Positions 15,643-23,099 of a stretch of DNA of 40,079 bases are shown piece after piece. The DNA is from Microcaldota archaeon (lineage in GTDB: Archaea; Micrarchaeota; Micrarchaeia; Micrarchaeales; Micrarchaeaceae), in assembly GCA_021827605.1 (NCBI GenBank), contig JAKAVF010000022.1:1-40079 (forward strand), read 5' to 3'. Each line of letters starts with the position of its first letter. Position 1 is the first letter of the stretch. The notes below the pieces were generated by a model. The model saw only the letters and a program-made list of their open reading frames with translations. It had not been told where the DNA came from and did not search any database. Both the position numbers and the translations under genes were made by a program.

Positions 15643-16299
15643 ATGGTGGGGGAAAGATTTCTCAATCCGAAGGAGGCGGAAGAGCTGACGTCAACACTCA
15701 GCAAATCCTACAAGGACGCAAAATACTACCTCCATTTTAAGACGCCAATCGATCTTGTAGTTGCTGCGATACTCTCTGCGCAGACGCGTGATGAGGTTGT
15801 CAATGCTGCTACTCCCAAACTCTTCTCAAAATACAAGACGGCAAAGGACTACGCACATGCAGACCCGCAGGAGCTTGTTGAACATATCAAAAGCATCAGC
15901 TTCGCAGGCAACAAGGCGCGCAACATCATCAACACGTGCAGAACCATAGACGAGAAGTACGGGGGCAAGGTGCCAGACAAGATGGAGCAGCTTGTCGAAC
16001 TGCCAGGGATAGGAAGGAAGACCGCAAACACTATACTCATCAACGCTTATGGGATAGTGGAGGGAATTCCCGTTGATACTTGGGTGATAAAGCTCTCCTA
16101 CAGATTGGGTCTCAGCAAGAACACGGATCCTGAGAAGATAGAACAGGACCTGATGAAGGTAGTTGACAAGAAGTACTGGCACAACTATGCATACGTAATG
16201 AAAGCGCACGGAAAGAAGATATGCCAAACGATACCTATTTGTAGCAAATGCCCGGTAAATGATATCTGCCCAAAGAATGGAGTTACAAAGAAGCTGTGA
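15643..16299 (+). CDS. Endonuclease III-like HhH-GPD glycosylase, paralogue 2
   Basis: 218 residues from ATG 15643. VAAILSAQTRDEVVNAATP, LPGIGRKTANTILINAYG with the catalytic Lys, and an iron-sulphur cluster motif at the C-terminus (CQTIPICSKCPVNDIC, spaced C-X5-C-X2-C-X5-C, one residue shorter in the first gap than in paralogue 1). The catalytic Asp is in VDTWV, where most EndoIII have VDTHV. These differences suggest a shifted substrate range. The 34-nt gap to the divergent SDR start contains a TATA-like TTTATACTTA, giving an almost leaderless start. Its 3' end is followed immediately (4 nt) by the endonuclease Q gene, so the two probably form an operon. Confidence 0.92.
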   Translation: MVGERFLNPKEAEELTSTLSKSYKDAKYYLHFKTPIDLVVAAILSAQTRDEVVNAATPKLFSKYKTAKDYAHADPQELVEHIKSISFAGNKARNIINTCRTIDEKYGGKVPDKMEQLVELPGIGRKTANTILINAYGIVEGIPVDTWVIKLSYRLGLSKNTDPEKIEQDLMKVVDKKYWHNYAYVMKAHGKKICQTIPICSKCPVNDICPKNGVTKKL

Positions 16300-16303
16300 T
16301 CTT

Positions 16304-17560
16304 TTGCGAGTAATCTCGGATTTGCACATTCATTCGCGATTCGCGATGGCGTGCAGCGAGAGCATTACAGTTCAGGGAATGCACGACACCTGCATCGAGA
16401 AAGGGATAAACCTCATCGCAACCGGCGATATCACCCATCCTGCTTGGCTGAAGGAGCTCAAGTCATCGCTCGAGCCCGCAGAACCAGGTCTTTTCAGGAT
16501 GAAAGGCTCGCAGAGCGATGTAAGGTTCATTCTGGGCGGAGAGGTATCAGCTGTCTTCAACGTTGCGGGGCAGTCAAAGAGGATACACCAGGTCATACTC
16601 ATGCCGAGCTTCGGCTCGGTCGATGCACTCAACGACATGCTTTCAAAGAAGAGCGACCTAAAGGCAGACGGGAGGCCGCAGGTATGGATGACAGGAGCCG
16701 AGATAATAGAAACCGCACTGAAGGCAGACAAGAGCGCATTCGTGTTTCCTGCACATATATGGACTCCATTCTTCGGTGCTCTCGGTGCGAAGTCCGGTTT
16801 CTCTTCCCTTAAAGAGGCGTATGAGGATCAGGTCAAGAACATCTATGCTGTCGAGATGGGGCTCAGCAGCAACAGTCCGATGAACTGGAGAATATCAGAG
16901 CTGCGCAATTGCGCTCTTCTTGCAAACAGCGACATGCACTCTCTCCACAAGATAGGAAGGGAGATGAACGTCTTCGAGATTGACAAAAAAGCTCTCTCCT
17001 ACGATGCGGTCATCAAGACGATTAAGGACAAGGACCGCAAGACATTCAAGATGGTGCTGAAGTTCTTCCCAGAAGAGGGAAAGTACCACTTTGACGGCCA
17101 TAGGGAGTGTATAGTTTCAATCGACCCCACAAAATACAGCATAAGGCTCTGCCCTGTCTGCGGCAAGAAACTCGTTATTGGGGTGATGCACAGAGTCAAT
17201 GACCTTGCGGACAAGCCTGAGGGATATATTCCAAAGGACGCAGTACCATACTTTAGCGCAGTTCCATTGCGAGAGGTGATTGCTTACGTCCTGAAGAAGG
17301 GCGACGGAACAGCCGCGGTGGAGAACCAGTACAAGAGGCTTGTCTCTGAGGTAGGCACTGAATTTGATATCCTTGTAAGCGCACCCATAGAACAGATTAC
17401 TGCGAGCTCGACCCCGGAGATAGGTGAAGCGATCAGCAACATGCGCGAGAGGAAGGTCAATGTAGTGCCAGGCTATGCAGGCGTGTTTGGAAAAATAGAC
17501 CTTCTCAACAGGGAAAGGGGACTCCCAGCATCTTCGTCGTGGAAGCAGAAAATGCTATAG
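16304..17560 (+). CDS. Endonuclease Q (PHP-family DNA repair endonuclease)
   Basis: 418 residues from TTG 16304, which has GTGATC just upstream; ATG 16277, overlapping the previous gene, is an alternative. N-terminal PHP metal motifs: SDLHIHSRFA, ATGDITHPAW, and downstream AHIWTPFFG and NSDMHS. After the PHP domain comes a zinc knuckle (LCPVCGKKL) followed by a Glu/Lys-rich C-terminal domain. This layout is that of EndoQ, known from Thermococcales, which cuts 5' to deoxyinosine, uracil and abasic sites. The pairing with an endonuclease III paralogue gives a base-excision/alternative-excision cassette. Its 3' end overlaps the convergent membrane-protein gene by 6 nt. Confidence 0.85.
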   Translation: MRVISDLHIHSRFAMACSESITVQGMHDTCIEKGINLIATGDITHPAWLKELKSSLEPAEPGLFRMKGSQSDVRFILGGEVSAVFNVAGQSKRIHQVILMPSFGSVDALNDMLSKKSDLKADGRPQVWMTGAEIIETALKADKSAFVFPAHIWTPFFGALGAKSGFSSLKEAYEDQVKNIYAVEMGLSSNSPMNWRISELRNCALLANSDMHSLHKIGREMNVFEIDKKALSYDAVIKTIKDKDRKTFKMVLKFFPEEGKYHFDGHRECIVSIDPTKYSIRLCPVCGKKLVIGVMHRVNDLADKPEGYIPKDAVPYFSAVPLREVIAYVLKKGDGTAAVENQYKRLVSEVGTEFDILVSAPIEQITASSTPEIGEAISNMRERKVNVVPGYAGVFGKIDLLNRERGLPASSSWKQKML

Positions 17561-17908
17561 CTGCCTGACAGGTGTTGCAATCGCCTTCTTGAAGTTGTAC
17601 ATCGGCTTTGGTCTCGGCCTTGGTCTCTCTACTGGGTATTTGTTCCTGAAAGTCGCATCAGCAACGCCGTCTATTATCTTCCTGTAGTGCTTCACTACAA
17701 TCAGAGCGATGAATATCAGCGATGCAAGGATGACTTCAGCGAAAAGAAGGTAGCCTCCGATGAGGAGCATGAAGCTAGATATCTTTGCTCCCTGGATCAC
17801 AAGAAGGGTTGCAAGCGCAACGAAGAAGTCTAGCCCAACCGACATATAAGCAAGCCTCTCCAGCAGCCTTTCCATTCTCTTTATTCTCACATACTGACCG
17901 TAATACAT
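17555..17908 (-). CDS. Two-helix membrane protein, function unknown
   Basis: 117 residues. Two long hydrophobic segments: GLDFFVALATLLVIQG and SFMLLIGGYLLFAEVILASL (continuing through IFIALIVV). The N-terminus is basic (RIKRMERLLERL), and the C-terminal ~40 residues are soluble with a PRPRPKP stretch. By the positive-inside rule both ends would be cytoplasmic. A TATA-like element (GAAATGTTTAAAAAGG on the forward strand, 17956-17971) lies ~50 nt upstream. I recognise no family. Confidence 0.65.
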   Translation of the reverse strand: MYYGQYVRIKRMERLLERLAYMSVGLDFFVALATLLVIQGAKISSFMLLIGGYLLFAEVILASLIFIALIVVKHYRKIIDGVADATFRNKYPVERPRPRPKPMYNFKKAIATPVRQL

Positions 17909-18035
17909 CCATCCACCTGGTCGCCAAACCCTTTTAGTGCAAGTAGAGATTGCAATGAAATGTTTAAAAAGGAAGTCAAAAATGCTTTTTACTTGGAAGT
18001 TTTGTTTCTACTCCAACAATTTCATTTTTAGATAA

Positions 18036-18044
18036 CTATAAATA
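18036..18044 (+). promoter_or_regulatory. TATA box for the gene at 18075
   Basis: CTATAAATA, centred ~35 nt before ATG 18075. The predicted start of transcription (~18066) lies after TTG 18066 begins, which favours ATG 18075. Confidence 0.55.
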
Positions 18045-18074
18045 TTATTTCGGGGTCACGTTTCTTTGATTTGG

Positions 18075-19076
18075 ATGGCAGGAAGAACGAAAGTGCCAGA
18101 ATCTAATGATATAAGGGCCTTAGGCATAGGCAACGCACTGACCGGGATAAGCACGTGGGGTGATGCCACATTCACCATACGGTATAAGGTTACCGCCCTG
18201 CCGGAAGCTAGCCTTACTGTGAGCCGGGAGAAGATAACGCTTGCTTCAAGAGGATTCGAAATCAGCTTTGGGCTCGATGGGTCATTTACTTTTAAATCCA
18301 GAACGCCGGGCGCTCCCAGCACATTTAATAGGAGCAACATAATGAGTGCAACCTCTGTAAACCTCCTGAAATCCAACTTCCAATCCGGAAGTCCCGTGAT
18401 GATGAAGCTTGCCTTGATAGCGAGCCTTGAAGAGATAACAAAGGCGCTTGAAAAGGAATCGCCAGGAGACTTCATGCACAAGCTCAAAGCCCTGGCCGCC
18501 AGCATGGGCGCAACAAGGGAAAAGCTGTCGGAGCTAGAATCAGGAGTAATATCCAAGTTCGCCAGACTCATAGATGAAGCCGTAGAGGTAAGCGGGAAAA
18601 TGGACGACCTCTCATTGAAGTCGATTCCAAAGCTCAATGCCCTTATCAGGCAGTCAAAGGCTGTGAACGAAGCGCTGATGCGCCTGGAAATACCCGAGCT
18701 TGAGGCCGCAATAAACGAGCTGAAAAGCGCAAAGGAGTCCATCGCTTCGCTCCTTCCAGGTGAAATGCAGCTGGTCAACGTGCTGGATAAGGCGCTCTAT
18801 CGCCTGGAAAACGAACAAAAGCTGGACGAGTCCCTTCTGGGTGAAATAGGAGATGTTGAGCGCACCATTAGCGGAAAGGCAGAGGCAGCAACAGCAACGA
18901 AACTAGTAAGGTTTATAATACCGAATATAACCAAAGTGCTGAAGGGGTCAAAATTCGAGATAAAGCAAGTGCCCTTCAGCGTATCCCTGAGAAGCGCAAT
19001 CGATGCAGCCAATAGGTCAGTGATATTGAATCTTGAAGCGCAGGGCAACCCCGGCGAATTCATTGACATGCTCTGA
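18075..19076 (+). CDS. Helical orphan protein with beta-rich N-terminal domain
   Basis: 333 residues, no recognised family. Residues ~1-85 look beta-rich and Ser/Thr/Gly-containing (ALTGISTWGDATFTIRYKV, ISFGLDGSFTFKS). Residues ~100-290 are almost purely helical with heptad-like Leu/Ile spacing and many Glu/Lys, compatible with a coiled-coil or spectrin-like bundle. The last ~45 residues return to mixed character. No signal peptide or membrane helix. The stop shares the palindrome TGATCA with the stop of the convergent exonuclease gene (19074-19079). A structural or scaffold role is only a guess. Confidence 0.75.
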   Translation: MAGRTKVPESNDIRALGIGNALTGISTWGDATFTIRYKVTALPEASLTVSREKITLASRGFEISFGLDGSFTFKSRTPGAPSTFNRSNIMSATSVNLLKSNFQSGSPVMMKLALIASLEEITKALEKESPGDFMHKLKALAASMGATREKLSELESGVISKFARLIDEAVEVSGKMDDLSLKSIPKLNALIRQSKAVNEALMRLEIPELEAAINELKSAKESIASLLPGEMQLVNVLDKALYRLENEQKLDESLLGEIGDVERTISGKAEAATATKLVRFIIPNITKVLKGSKFEIKQVPFSVSLRSAIDAANRSVILNLEAQGNPGEFIDML

Positions 19077-19844
19077 TCAAAGTGGCATGTCCAGCTCTAT
19101 GGTTATCGGTGCGTGGTCAGAACCTAGCACCGAACCGAGGATGCCAGAGCTCTTTACCTTTTCCTTTATGTCATCTGTGACTATGGCATAGTCTATGCGC
19201 CAGCCTATGTTCCTTTCTCTTACATTTGACCTGAAGGCCCACCATGAGTAATGCCCGCCGCCTTTTGTGAAGATCCTGAAGGTGTCTGTGTAGCCCATGC
19301 CGAGGAATTTCGTCATCCACCCTCTTTCCTCGTCAGTAAAGCCCGCGTTTCCCCTGTTCTCCCTTGGCCTGGCTATGTCGATTTCCTCATGGGCTACGTT
19401 GAAGTCTCCGCACATGAGGAGCGGTTTCTTCTTCTTAAGCTTCTGCATAAACCTGGCGAATTTCTCGTTGTACCAGAGCTTGAAGTCCAGCCTTTCCAGC
19501 TCCCTTCTCGAGTTCGGGAAATAAGTGTTGATTACAAACAGGTTTTCAAACTCTGCCGTCAATACGCGCGCCTCGTCATCTATCGCAGCGTCGCCTATCC
19601 CGTACGTGACTTCTATTGGCGTCTTTTTTGTGAGGGTCAACAGTCCGCTGTAGCCCTTCTTCTTTGCGGGGTAGAGTATCGGCGTATACCCGTTGCCGTG
19701 GAGTTCGAGCGGCAGCTGGTTAGCCTTGACCTCCTGGAACATTAGTATGTCGTATTCCCCGGAGCCTATCAGCCGGGGAAGTCCATCCTTGCCCATCGCA
19801 GCGCGTATGCCGTTTACATTCCAAGAAAGTACCTTCAAGACCAC
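19077..19844 (-). CDS. xthA: Exonuclease III / AP endonuclease
   Basis: 255 residues from GTG 19844. ExoIII/APE motifs in order: VLSWNVNGIRAA (catalytic Asn), MFQEVKA (metal Glu), NTYFPNS, LLMCGDFNVAHEEID (GDFN), a FTDEERGWM segment, TDTFR, YSWWAF, GWRIDYA and the C-terminal GSDHAP catalytic pair. It cuts abasic sites 5' to the lesion, completing the base-excision set seen upstream. GTG 19844 lies ~31 nt after a TATA box, and the resulting length is that of the family. The frame continues upstream, but codons before 19844 fall in or before the TATA box. Confidence 0.92.
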   Translation of the reverse strand: MVLKVLSWNVNGIRAAMGKDGLPRLIGSGEYDILMFQEVKANQLPLELHGNGYTPILYPAKKKGYSGLLTLTKKTPIEVTYGIGDAAIDDEARVLTAEFENLFVINTYFPNSRRELERLDFKLWYNEKFARFMQKLKKKKPLLMCGDFNVAHEEIDIARPRENRGNAGFTDEERGWMTKFLGMGYTDTFRIFTKGGGHYSWWAFRSNVRERNIGWRIDYAIVTDDIKEKVKSSGILGSVLGSDHAPITIELDMPL

Positions 19845-19868
19845 ACCCTGCTTCTGTCTAACAGCAAA

Positions 19869-19880
19869 GAATATATATCT
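19869..19880 (-). promoter_or_regulatory. TATA box for the exonuclease III gene
   Basis: AGATATATATTC on the reverse strand, ~31 nt before GTG 19844. It fixes a non-ATG, near-leaderless start. Confidence 0.6.
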
Positions 19881-19943
19881 GCTGATTAGAATAAAAATAC
19901 TGGTTTCTCTTTTTAAGAGACAAGTAAACACAGGCGTGTTTTT

Positions 19944-20369
19944 ATGATAAAGCAGGTAGAGCTTAAAGGCAAGGTTGTCGCAGCTGTGCGAGTGCGAGGG
20001 CGCGTCAATGTAAGAACCAGCATAGAGGAGACCATGAAGAGGCTAAACCTCAAAGCGCCAAACAACTGCACGATCATAATGGTGAACGACCAGTACCTAG
20101 GCATGCTGAAGAAGTGCGCGAACCACATAGCATACGGCGAGATAGACGAGCCGACCCTTGCGAAGCTCGTAAAGAAGTACGCTCTTGAGATAGACCCGAA
20201 CGCCGCGCTTGCAGGCAAGGCGGACATCAGCACTTTGAAGGAGGAAATGCCGCTCAGGCTGCACCCTCCGAAGCACGGATACGATCCGATAAAGAAGCAC
20301 TTCAGCCAGGGCGGAAGCCTCGGGTATATGGGCAAGGACATAAACAAGCTGATAACGAGGATGGTCTGA
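19944..20369 (+). CDS. rpl30: Ribosomal protein uL30 (archaeal L30/L7 family)
   Basis: 141 residues, the longer archaeal/eukaryotic form. VAAVRVRGRVNVRTSIEETM, LNLKAPNNCTI and the archaeal C-terminal extension with LRLHPPKHGYD and FSQGGSLGYMG are diagnostic. A large-subunit protein. A TTTTTAAG element at 19910-19917 centres ~30 nt before ATG 19944, so the transcript is almost leaderless. Followed after 12 nt by uL15. Confidence 0.95.
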   Translation: MIKQVELKGKVVAAVRVRGRVNVRTSIEETMKRLNLKAPNNCTIIMVNDQYLGMLKKCANHIAYGEIDEPTLAKLVKKYALEIDPNAALAGKADISTLKEEMPLRLHPPKHGYDPIKKHFSQGGSLGYMGKDINKLITRMV

Positions 20370-20381
20370 GGTTTGGTATTC

Positions 20382-20840
20382 ATGGTAGTTAGAAGGGCGA
20401 AGAAGAACAGGAAATACCTTGGCACAAGGAGATGGGGAGTAGGGAACATCAAGAACGCCAGGGGAGCCGGGGACAGAGGCGGCGTCGGCGCGATCGGAAG
20501 GCTCCGAAAGCACGACTGGACCTACATAACCGCGAAGAGGCCGGACCTCATAAGGAAGAAGGGATTCACGCCAAGAAACAGGACCGAACTGATGGAGATA
20601 AACCTCAACCAGATAAGCTCAATCCTGAAGAAGCAGAACAAGAGCGAGCTCGACCTAGAGGGTTACAAGGTGCTGAGCAACGGCACGCTCGACGTAAAGG
20701 CAACAATCAAGGCGAGCGGGTTCTCGGAGAAGGCGATGGAGAAGATAAAAGATATCGGCGGGAGCGCGGTCCTCATTGAGCAGCAAGGTAAGGCAGCTCC
20801 AAAACCTGCCGCAGCGGTTCCAGCCTCTTCAGGAAACTGA
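20382..20840 (+). CDS. rpl15: Ribosomal protein uL15
   Basis: 152 residues from ATG 20382; TTG 20373 is a weaker in-frame alternative. The Arg/Gly-rich N-terminus (RRAKKNRKYLGTRRWG, GAGDRGGVG) threads into 23S rRNA, and KHDWTYI, the GFTPRNR segment and GGSAVLIEQQ follow archaeal uL15. It ends with an Ala/Pro-rich tail (AAPKPAAAVPASSG) that looks unstructured. It follows uL30 as in archaeal spc operons, but secY, which normally comes next, is not present. Confidence 0.95.
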   Translation: MVVRRAKKNRKYLGTRRWGVGNIKNARGAGDRGGVGAIGRLRKHDWTYITAKRPDLIRKKGFTPRNRTELMEINLNQISSILKKQNKSELDLEGYKVLSNGTLDVKATIKASGFSEKAMEKIKDIGGSAVLIEQQGKAAPKPAAAVPASSGN

Positions 20841-20875
20841 TCCGGAATCTCGTTGTTGACGGCAAGGCAGCAAGC

Positions 20876-20884
20876 TTTATATAT
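20876..20884 (+). promoter_or_regulatory. TATA box for the gene at 20928
   Basis: TTTATATAT, centred ~48 nt before ATG 20928, separating this gene from the ribosomal operon. Confidence 0.5.
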
Positions 20885-20927
20885 GAGGATAAATTTCATA
20901 CCTAGCGGATAGAATAGGCGCATAGGC

Positions 20928-21518
20928 ATGACAAAGACGACTGCAAAATGCTCGGAGGCGCAGGCAGCGCTAAGGGAGCATCTGGGTAAGGTGATAACGG
21001 TCGAATTCTCATGGCGCGGCAACGATTTCCTGGAAACAAGCCTGTTGCGCGGTATAGAAGATGGCAGGCTGCTCCTCGAGACAGGCAGCGTGCCGTTCAG
21101 CTCCAGGAGCGCTGAGATAAGGCGCATCTATGACAGCAGAGGGCAGCAGATATTTTCAAATCCAGCTGCAAACCCGCGCATCAGGACTGGTTCGCGATCC
21201 TCCCTGTTCATTGACAGTGACGATGACCCGGTCCTCAAGCTGCGCACAATCGTCACCGTAAATGTGCAAAATGGCGAGAGAGCCAGGGACGAGTCGCACA
21301 CATACATAGTCGAGCTGAAAAAGGATGAGGACGGATGCTATGTCGCTTTTGCGCCGAAACTGAAAGGCTGTGTTTCAGGGGGGAGGAACAAGTCAGAAGC
21401 GCTGAGGAACATAAGAGAGGCGATTGCAGGTTTCATCAAACTTTTGAGGGCAAACGGAGAGGAGCTCCCGGTTGAAGATCTGTCAGAAATATACTCCCTG
21501 ATCGGGGCAGGCAGATAA
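20928..21518 (+). CDS. HicB-like antitoxin domain with a possible Sm-like N-terminal domain
   Basis: 196 residues. Residues ~124-178 are a HicB-family domain: YIVELKKDEDGCYVAFAPKL, GCVSGGRNKSEALRNIREAI, in the partial RNase-H-like fold that blocks HicA toxins. Residues ~10-76 are a separate small domain with LGKVITVEF, LETSLLRGIEDGRLLLE and a YDSRGQQIF end. That pattern resembles the five-stranded Sm/SH3-like barrel of archaeal proteins, and is inference. A ~45-residue linker with Arg/Ser joins them. The next gene, 38 nt downstream with its own TATA element, encodes a HicB-HicA fusion. No HTH or ribbon-helix-helix DNA-binding tail is visible, unlike many HicB antitoxins. Confidence 0.75.
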   Translation: MTKTTAKCSEAQAALREHLGKVITVEFSWRGNDFLETSLLRGIEDGRLLLETGSVPFSSRSAEIRRIYDSRGQQIFSNPAANPRIRTGSRSSLFIDSDDDPVLKLRTIVTVNVQNGERARDESHTYIVELKKDEDGCYVAFAPKLKGCVSGGRNKSEALRNIREAIAGFIKLLRANGEELPVEDLSEIYSLIGAGR

Positions 21519-21556
21519 CTTTTTTATATTAGGATCTTCATTGTACTTATGAGCCT

Positions 21557-22117
21557 ATGGGCTACAACTACAAAATAGGCATAAGGAAGGATGGGCGCTC
21601 CTACCTCGCAATAGTGCCAGCGCTTCCGGGCTGCATCAGCCACGGCGCCACAAAGGAGGAAGCGGTGTCAAACGCAGAGGCAGCCATCAGAGCATATGTA
21701 AAGGCAATCAAGAAGAAGAAGGAAAAGGTGCCGGCAGAGGACGATCCTCCACATACGTTCCTGCTTCCACCATCAGCAAAACAGGAAAAAGAAACAGCGC
21801 CGCACATAGAGCACAAGCTTCCGCAGGTGACAGGGAGGGAGATGGTCTCGATACTCAGGAAGGACTTCGGCTTCACTGTCGTGAGCCATGAGGGATCTCA
21901 TGCAATTCTCGAGAAGATGGCAAAAGAGGGAAGGATAAGGCTAAGTGTCCCAGAGCACGATTATGATCTCGGGAAAGGGCTGATAAGGGCGATACTGGAC
22001 GAGGCGCATGTTGACAGGCTGGACTTCTACCTAGCGGTGAACCCGCACGACAGGCAGCTAAAGAGGCTTGCCGCAACGCTGAGGCGAGAGCAGGAGGGAG
22101 CCAGCGCCACAGCATGA
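21557..22117 (+). CDS. Single-chain HicB-HicA antitoxin-toxin fusion
   Basis: 186 residues. Residues ~1-55 are HicB: YLAIVPALPGCISHGATKEE, then AAIRAYVKAIKKKKEKVP. A Pro/Glu/Lys linker (~58-85) follows. Residues ~88-158 are a HicA/YcfA domain: LPQVTGREMVSILRKDFGF, SHEGSHAILEKM (His115 is the expected catalytic His), IRLSVPEHDYDLGKGLIRAI. HicA is a double-stranded-RNA-binding mRNase; HicB neutralises it and usually is encoded by a separate gene. Here both are on one chain in antitoxin-toxin order. A TTTTTTATATTAG element just upstream gives a nearly leaderless start at ATG 21557. The basic C-terminal tail is an extension beyond HicA. An internal pair, self-inhibited until cleaved, is inference. 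Confidence 0.82.
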   Translation: MGYNYKIGIRKDGRSYLAIVPALPGCISHGATKEEAVSNAEAAIRAYVKAIKKKKEKVPAEDDPPHTFLLPPSAKQEKETAPHIEHKLPQVTGREMVSILRKDFGFTVVSHEGSHAILEKMAKEGRIRLSVPEHDYDLGKGLIRAILDEAHVDRLDFYLAVNPHDRQLKRLAATLRREQEGASATA

Positions 22118-22160
22118 AAAAACGCAAGGTTTTCTCCAAAATTTTCCTATTTTAACTACT

Positions 22161-22171
22161 TTTAAATATCT
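22161..22171 (+). promoter_or_regulatory. TATA box upstream of the gene at ~22190-22744
   Basis: TTTAAATATCT, the same core as at 23100-23110. It predicts initiation near 22190. Confidence 0.55.
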
Positions 22172-22273
22172 TGAAATGCGTTATAGATTTGTGATATTAT
22201 AGCAGGAAACACGGCAGAGAAGAGCACTACTGCGCTACCGCAATGGGAGACCGATAAGCCTTATGGCAGCAAG

Positions 22274-22744
22274 TTGGCACTGCTGGACACTCCAAAAGAG
22301 AGCGTCCTCCTCTTAGTTATAGAACCGCATAAGCATACCGGAATGGGCATAGACCCATCAAAGCTTGACTCTGATGGACTGCGTCCGCACCCAGGCGAGA
22401 GCGTAGAAAACATAAAATTCCTGAAATATGCGGATGGAAAGCCTGATGATGGACTTTATCCTCTAATCTATAAATACAGGAAAATAGACGAGCGCGGGAT
22501 AGGGAAGGTCTGGGAAAACCGCTATGGGCTAGGTGACACCTACTTCAACGGTCAAGATAAGCACCAGTTGTGGGGGGACACCTTCGAATCTGTGCGCGAT
22601 CCGATACAGGTCCAAAGGGACAACGGCTACTGGCACATCCTGATAAACGATTCGGACAGGCCAATAATGCTGCTGATAACGGTGAAGAAGGAAAACGCAC
22701 CAACGCACCTGGAGAGGACCGAATCCGAGGCGCCAAAATCGTAG
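22274..22744 (+). CDS. Orphan protein, start uncertain
   Basis: 156 residues from TTG 22274, the only standard start codon in frame. The frame is open back to 22187 and its first codons (about 29) read like coding sequence (TALPQWETDKPYGSK), while the promoter predicts a transcript beginning near 22190. The true start may therefore be a non-standard ATT or ATA at 22187, 22196 or 22199. A GTG at 22191 is out of frame and reaches a stop after three codons. The protein is soluble, with PHKHTGMGIDPSKLDSD, FLKYADGKPDDGLYPLIYKY and NDSDRPIMLLITVKK. I recognise no family. Confidence 0.55.
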   Translation: MALLDTPKESVLLLVIEPHKHTGMGIDPSKLDSDGLRPHPGESVENIKFLKYADGKPDDGLYPLIYKYRKIDERGIGKVWENRYGLGDTYFNGQDKHQLWGDTFESVRDPIQVQRDNGYWHILINDSDRPIMLLITVKKENAPTHLERTESEAPKS

Positions 22745-22823
22745 CCCATTGCGCAAGAGTTTTAGATTTTACCTGCGATTCAATATCTCACAATCAGAAC
22801 CATTCTATTAAAAGGCGATCTAA

Positions 22824-23009
22824 ATGATAAATGTAAGCAAAGAACCAGGATTACAGGCGGTTAGGCTGGAACTTCTTCGCGAGCCGGTATTGGCAAGGCT
22901 GCACGACGTTCCCCCAGCAAGGATAGGGGAACTGTCACCTGTAGAAGCAAGAAAGATAGTTGAAGAGGTCATAAACAGAAGGCTGAGCGAAACGGATGTA
23001 GAAAAATAA
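22824..23009 (+). CDS. Small orphan protein, helical
   Basis: 61 residues starting at ATG 22824. A mostly helical, amphipathic protein (VRLELLREPVLARLHDV, SPVEARKIVEEVINRRLSE) with no hydrophobic membrane segment. It lies in a run of small genes. No family recognised. Its length and lack of a clear ribosome-binding site leave it uncertain. Confidence 0.5.
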   Translation: MINVSKEPGLQAVRLELLREPVLARLHDVPPARIGELSPVEARKIVEEVINRRLSETDVEK

Positions 23010-23047
23010 TAGAGGAAACAGGCTGATCCTCAATAACTAATGCTCGT

Positions 23048-23092
23048 TTTAATGGCAAAACCATAGGATTTAATGCAAAAACCGACGGTTTT
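23048..23092 (+). promoter_or_regulatory. Direct repeats and palindrome just upstream of a TATA box
   Basis: TTTAATGGCAAAACC (23048-23062) and TTTAATGCAAAAACC (23069-23083) match at 13 of 15 positions with a 21-nt period (two helical turns). The second overlaps the perfect palindrome AAAACCG-A-CGGTTTT (23078-23092), which ends 7 nt before the TATA box at 23100. It is placed like a regulator-binding site. Confidence 0.4.
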
Positions 23093-23099
23093 CATACCA

